A stretch of 10,701 nt of DNA from Podaxis mareebaensis (lineage: Eukaryota > Basidiomycota > Agaricomycetes > Agaricales > Agaricaceae). Below, one piece after another: positions 8,461-10,701 of this stretch; positions within the stretch are counted from its first letter, which is position 1; every line of letters starts with the position of its first letter. The position numbers and the translations under genes are program-made. The DNA lies in the NCBI GenBank assembly GCA_018524725.1, contig JAEUWP010000119.1:1-10701 (forward strand), in the 5' to 3' direction. The notes under the pieces are model-generated. The model saw only the letters and a program-made list of their open reading frames with translations. It did not search any database and had not been told where the DNA came from.

Positions 8461-8524
8461 CTGTATGCCTAACATACAGCCAGTTGTATGCCCTACATAC
8501 AGCTGGTTGTATGTCCCACAAACC
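8461..8524. repeat. 23-bp tandem repeat of small hairpins, about 2.8 copies
   Basis: Units start at 8461, 8484 and 8507. Unit 1 is CTGTATG-CCTAA-CATACAG, a perfect 7-bp inverted repeat with a 5-nt loop. Unit 2, TTGTATG-CCCTA-CATACAG, has one changed stem end. Unit 3, TTGTATGTCCCACAAACC, has decayed. The unit is unrelated in sequence to the 34-bp minisatellite nearby. Confidence 0.75.
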
Positions 8525-8593
8525 ATATACATCAGTCCCCTGCCCCACAGGAGGCCTAGGTTGACCACAACAAACAATGTTTTTTGCAGTCAT

Positions 8594-8643
8594 CGGGATG
8601 CATTAAGTAGAACTTTGGAATGACTACATAAGGGAGCATCCCG
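8594..8643. repeat. 8-bp inverted repeat at the edge of the CpG-free block
   Basis: CGGGATGC at 8594-8601 is matched by GCATCCCG at 8636-8643, with 34 bases between. The left arm starts at the first CpG after the 3.6-kb CpG-free stretch. It might be a small hairpin or a trace of an insertion, or chance. Confidence 0.4.
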
Positions 8644-8819
8644 TAACTGGGCAGGAATCTGACTAACTCTGAGAGCGGTCATCTGAGAATCTTTGAACAA
8701 GATTGTACCTCATTTCGTAGCAAGGCTAGTACATGGAAGAGAGCATACTACAGGAGAATAGAAATGCAGCCCTAGGTCATGAGATGTGCACGAGAATGTT
8801 CACGACTAAGACGGTATTA
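8644..8819. other. 3' flank of the MARVEL-type gene
   Basis: This lies downstream of the stop codon of the minus-strand gene and probably holds its 3' UTR and polyadenylation region. No ORF or repeat is seen. CpG occurs at a normal level. Confidence 0.4.
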
Positions 8820-9757
8820 TCAGACCTGAGGAACGGCAGGAACAGGTTGGTGAACGGATTGGGGGGAAGTGACACTGGCAGCGACGTTGGATAGAGGATA
8901 CTGGGGAGTGAAAGCTGCACCTCCAACGGGAGCGGGGTACTTTTCGTGATTATGGGCACCATTTGGACGACGTTCGAAATTGGTTTCATTCACGGAAGAG
9001 GTCCAGATTTGTTTGTTGCCTTCTTGAAGGGCCATGATCGAGAAAGCAAAAAGGGCAGCAAAGTAGCCCATAACTGTCGGTGGGTTGATATATTCAGGGG
9101 GTACCTGAGGTGGATTCGTGGGAAGAAACTTACGCATGAGCCAGTTGAGGAACGCGAAGGCTTCAATGGCGTTAACCTCACTACAGAAGGTGAACCAGCC
9201 ATCTACATGATGGATGAGAAATTGCTACACGCAAAATGGAAGTGTGTCTTACAACGGGCGCTACCACAGTCACCACCTGTTGCATTTACCCTTGCAGTAA
9301 CACCGGCGGAAGCAAGCCACAGCACCCATAGAAAACCTAAGCGATGTCAGACGATCATTGGATATCACTAAGGATGAAACTTACTCGTCCAGCCAAGCTC
9401 AGTAGCGATGAAACAAGGCACGGCTCCGGAACGAACACGACTGATCCAAATCCTATGGCCCTGACGATTAGGTCACACCAAATGCAGAACGCGGGGCGAC
9501 AACACATACATCGCGGGAAGGCTGAGTAGAGAAAGGATGGAGACAGCAAGAGCAAGAGCAACAAAATCATAAACGTAGCCTGAGGGCTCTCGGATCGTCG
9601 TGTCGAGCATATGTCCACTTAAAGCGAGAGTGATAAGAGAGAAGAGGGACACAGCACCTATGACATTGTTGAGCCGACCAACAGGTGATATGGAAATATA
9701 CATACCAAAGACGACCAGACGAGTGAGAGGGAGGACTTTGTTGACTGGCAAAGGCAT
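8820..9757 (-). CDS. MARVEL-type four-helix membrane protein, six exons, 224 residues, apparently intact
   Basis: Exons, in order of translation, are 9757-9706, 9657-9510, 9452-9385, 9336-9253, 9202-9134 and 9073-8820. The introns are 48, 57, 48, 50 and 60 nt with donors GTATGT, GTATGT, GTAAGT, GTAAGA and GTAAGT, each ending AG. All phases join, giving one uninterrupted frame to TGA at 8820-8822. Four hydrophobic helices follow the MARVEL plan: about residues 9-33 (RLVVFGAVSLFSLITLALSG), 46-67 (YDFVALALAVSILSLLSLPA), 77-103 (CFIATELGWTSFLWVLWLAS) and 125-155 (NAIEAFAFLNWLMLMGYFAA). The loop between helices 3 and 4 has two Cys (about 113 and 124) and an N-A-T glycosylation sequon. The C-terminal tail is hydrophilic and Pro/Val-rich, likely cytosolic. 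Fungal MARVEL proteins sit in plasma-membrane or vesicle membranes, but this one's role cannot be told from sequence. The start ATG follows the TATA box by about 100 bp; the frame is open further upstream, but no other ATG is evident. Confidence 0.82.
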
Positions 9758-9855
9758 CTCTTGCGCTATTGGAGGAACGTCGTGGAGGAGGGGGCGGCGG
9801 GGTCCAGTCAAGGCGTGGTCGCGAGGGCTTTTGAGCCCTACCGCAAAGGACTCTG

Positions 9856-9861
9856 TTTATA
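9856..9861 (-). promoter_or_regulatory. TATA box for the MARVEL-type gene
   Basis: The minus strand reads TATAAA within CTTATAAACAG, 99 bp before the ATG at 9757. A GC-rich leader with many C runs follows. This is a normal spacing for a fungal core promoter. Confidence 0.6.
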
Positions 9862-10098
9862 AGAGTTTTGAAAAAGGGTAGTCATGGTCGTTCGATATAG
9901 CCTTGTTGTCGTTGGCGCCCTGTTGGCGCAGGTGAATGACAAGGTCCCCCGCATCGCTTCGTGACAGAGTCAGCTGCGGCGGATATGTTTAAGCCGTACC
10001 TGACAAGACCGATTTACGATCAATTATATACTCACCAAGCAATGCCAGCCGGACATCCAGAGTTGCGGCCGCAGGCAGCTGCACGGGTATTAGGCTCA
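9862..10098. other. intergenic region upstream of the MARVEL-type gene
   Basis: CpG-rich and without a convincing ORF on either strand. It probably contains upstream regulatory DNA. GTTGGCGCCCTGTTGGCGCA at 9911-9930 is a near-perfect direct repeat of GTTGGCGC. Confidence 0.4.
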
Positions 10099-10338
10099 TC
10101 ATGCATCACTCGTCAACAGATCGGAGTCTCGGAGGTGGTCCATGGAAGTCCATGGAGGATCTTCGAGTATTGACAAACAACGATAAATAGCATGTTTGCA
10201 ATATCCTCCGCCACGGCAACAAAAGCCGCAGGCGTTCCAAAGCCTTTTATGGTCTGATTCGTCCCTCTTCAGGTGCTTTACAAGGGTGAGACTCCTCGGG
10301 TGCCTGCTTCGTAAACACATCAGATGGTGGCGAGCCAT
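10099..10338 (-). CDS. doubtful 79-residue ORF, no family recognised
   Basis: ATG at 10336-10338, TGA at 10099-10101. The product is Cys/His/Arg-rich with RLWNACGFCCRGGGYCKHAI in the middle. NACG recalls GATA-type zinc fingers, but the rest of that motif is absent, so this is probably chance. It lies divergently placed in a CpG-normal intergenic region with no visible promoter. It may be non-coding or an exon of something larger. Confidence 0.18.
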   Translation of the reverse strand: MARHHLMCLRSRHPRSLTLVKHLKRDESDHKRLWNACGFCCRGGGYCKHAIYRCLSILEDPPWTSMDHLRDSDLLTSDA

Positions 10339-10626
10339 AAATCCCTAGAGTAGGTGCCCTGTACCGGCCAGTCACTTACAAGCTTATCACCGGCGATTTT
10401 CTGATAGATCACCAAACATACACACGCAATAGCCAACAAGGCCTACAGTCGACGGACGTCTTTATCAGTACTAGCCTGCCAGCCGTTTTTCTACGTCCTT
10501 CCACGGTTGGGTTGCTCCGTACCTTCTGGCATGCATACGGCTCGGTGTATTAGGAACTCCTACCAGGGACTCTAATAATGTATGCACCATTTATTCACAG
10601 AACATCTCTCCTGCTCTCAGACTTTC
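10339..10626. other. intergenic DNA, nothing recognised
   Basis: No ORF of note and no clear repeat. CpG occurs up to 10543-10544 and then stops. Confidence 0.4.
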
Positions 10627-10701
10627 TGTTAGAACTCAATATTCAGACAATACCAGTGTATACTGATCAATGTTGAATGAATTGAGACTCTTATACTGAT
10701 T
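10627..10701 (+). other. possible LTR start or other repeat edge, cut by window end
   Basis: TGTTAGAA at 10627-10634 resembles the TGTTRGAA starts common to Ty1/copia LTRs. The following bases are AT-rich and CpG-free, with TATACTGAT repeated at about 10660 and 10692. Too short to prove. Confidence 0.2.

Noticed and set aside
8594..8643. Terminal inverted repeats of a DNA transposon
   Set aside because: The arms are only 8 bp, 34 bases apart, with no target duplication or transposase.
8946..9371. Plus-strand 141-residue ORF
   Set aside because: It is antisense to the spliced MARVEL-type gene, whose introns and helices are well supported.
10099..10338. GATA-type zinc finger
   Set aside because: Only NACG and scattered Cys are present; the first Cys pair and spacing of the GATA finger are missing.
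10353..10379. Minus-strand intron before the 79-residue ORF
   Set aside because: A GTAAGT donor and a CTAG acceptor are present, but they are only about 27 nt apart and there is no coding exon upstream.

Overview
This window looks like nuclear DNA of a filamentous fungus, most likely a basidiomycete. One gene can be read through five short introns of 48-60 nt with GTAWGT or GTAAGA donors and nearby CTNAN branch sites. It sits beside the 5' part of a Ty3/gypsy LTR retrotransposon. No bacterial-type genes, rRNA or tRNA genes were seen.

Positions 1-4920, minus strand: internal region of a Ty3/gypsy element, cut by the left edge of the window. In element order it has a primer binding site (4909-4920), a long leader (about 4080-4908), a long gag frame (about 4050-1616) with an intact CCHC zinc knuckle, and a pol frame (1676-1) in -1 phase carrying an aspartic protease and reverse transcriptase as far as the YMDD box and beyond. 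Both frames are broken, and all 13 in-frame stops I found are TGA. No TAA or TAG interrupts them apart from the TAG that ends gag. This is what CGA-to-TGA change at CpG sites would give.

Positions 4921-8593: an LTR begins exactly at the primer binding site. Its far end is uncertain: about 5322-5350 if the LTR is of ordinary size, or 8592 if it is unusually long. From 4945 to 8593 there is not one CpG dinucleotide in 3,649 bases. This CpG desert holds, on the plus strand and so antisense to the element, the remains of one or two intron-containing protein genes of no family I recognise (5442-7773), then 13 head-to-tail copies of a 34-bp minisatellite (7923-8364), then a 23-bp hairpin repeat (8461-8524).

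Positions 8594-10544: CpG returns abruptly. This stretch carries an apparently intact six-exon minus-strand gene for a 224-residue four-helix membrane protein of the MARVEL type, with a TATA box about 100 bp upstream of its ATG. The rest, to about 10544, is largely non-coding with one doubtful small ORF. From 10545 to the end the sequence is again CpG-free and AT-rich, possibly the edge of another repeat.

Taken together, a preserved host gene lies directly against a heavily CpG-depleted, TE-derived block. The most unusual features are the complete CpG desert, the TGA-only decay, the copia-style half-tRNA primer site on a Ty3-type element, and the possibility that the desert is one giant LTR carrying an antisense gene.
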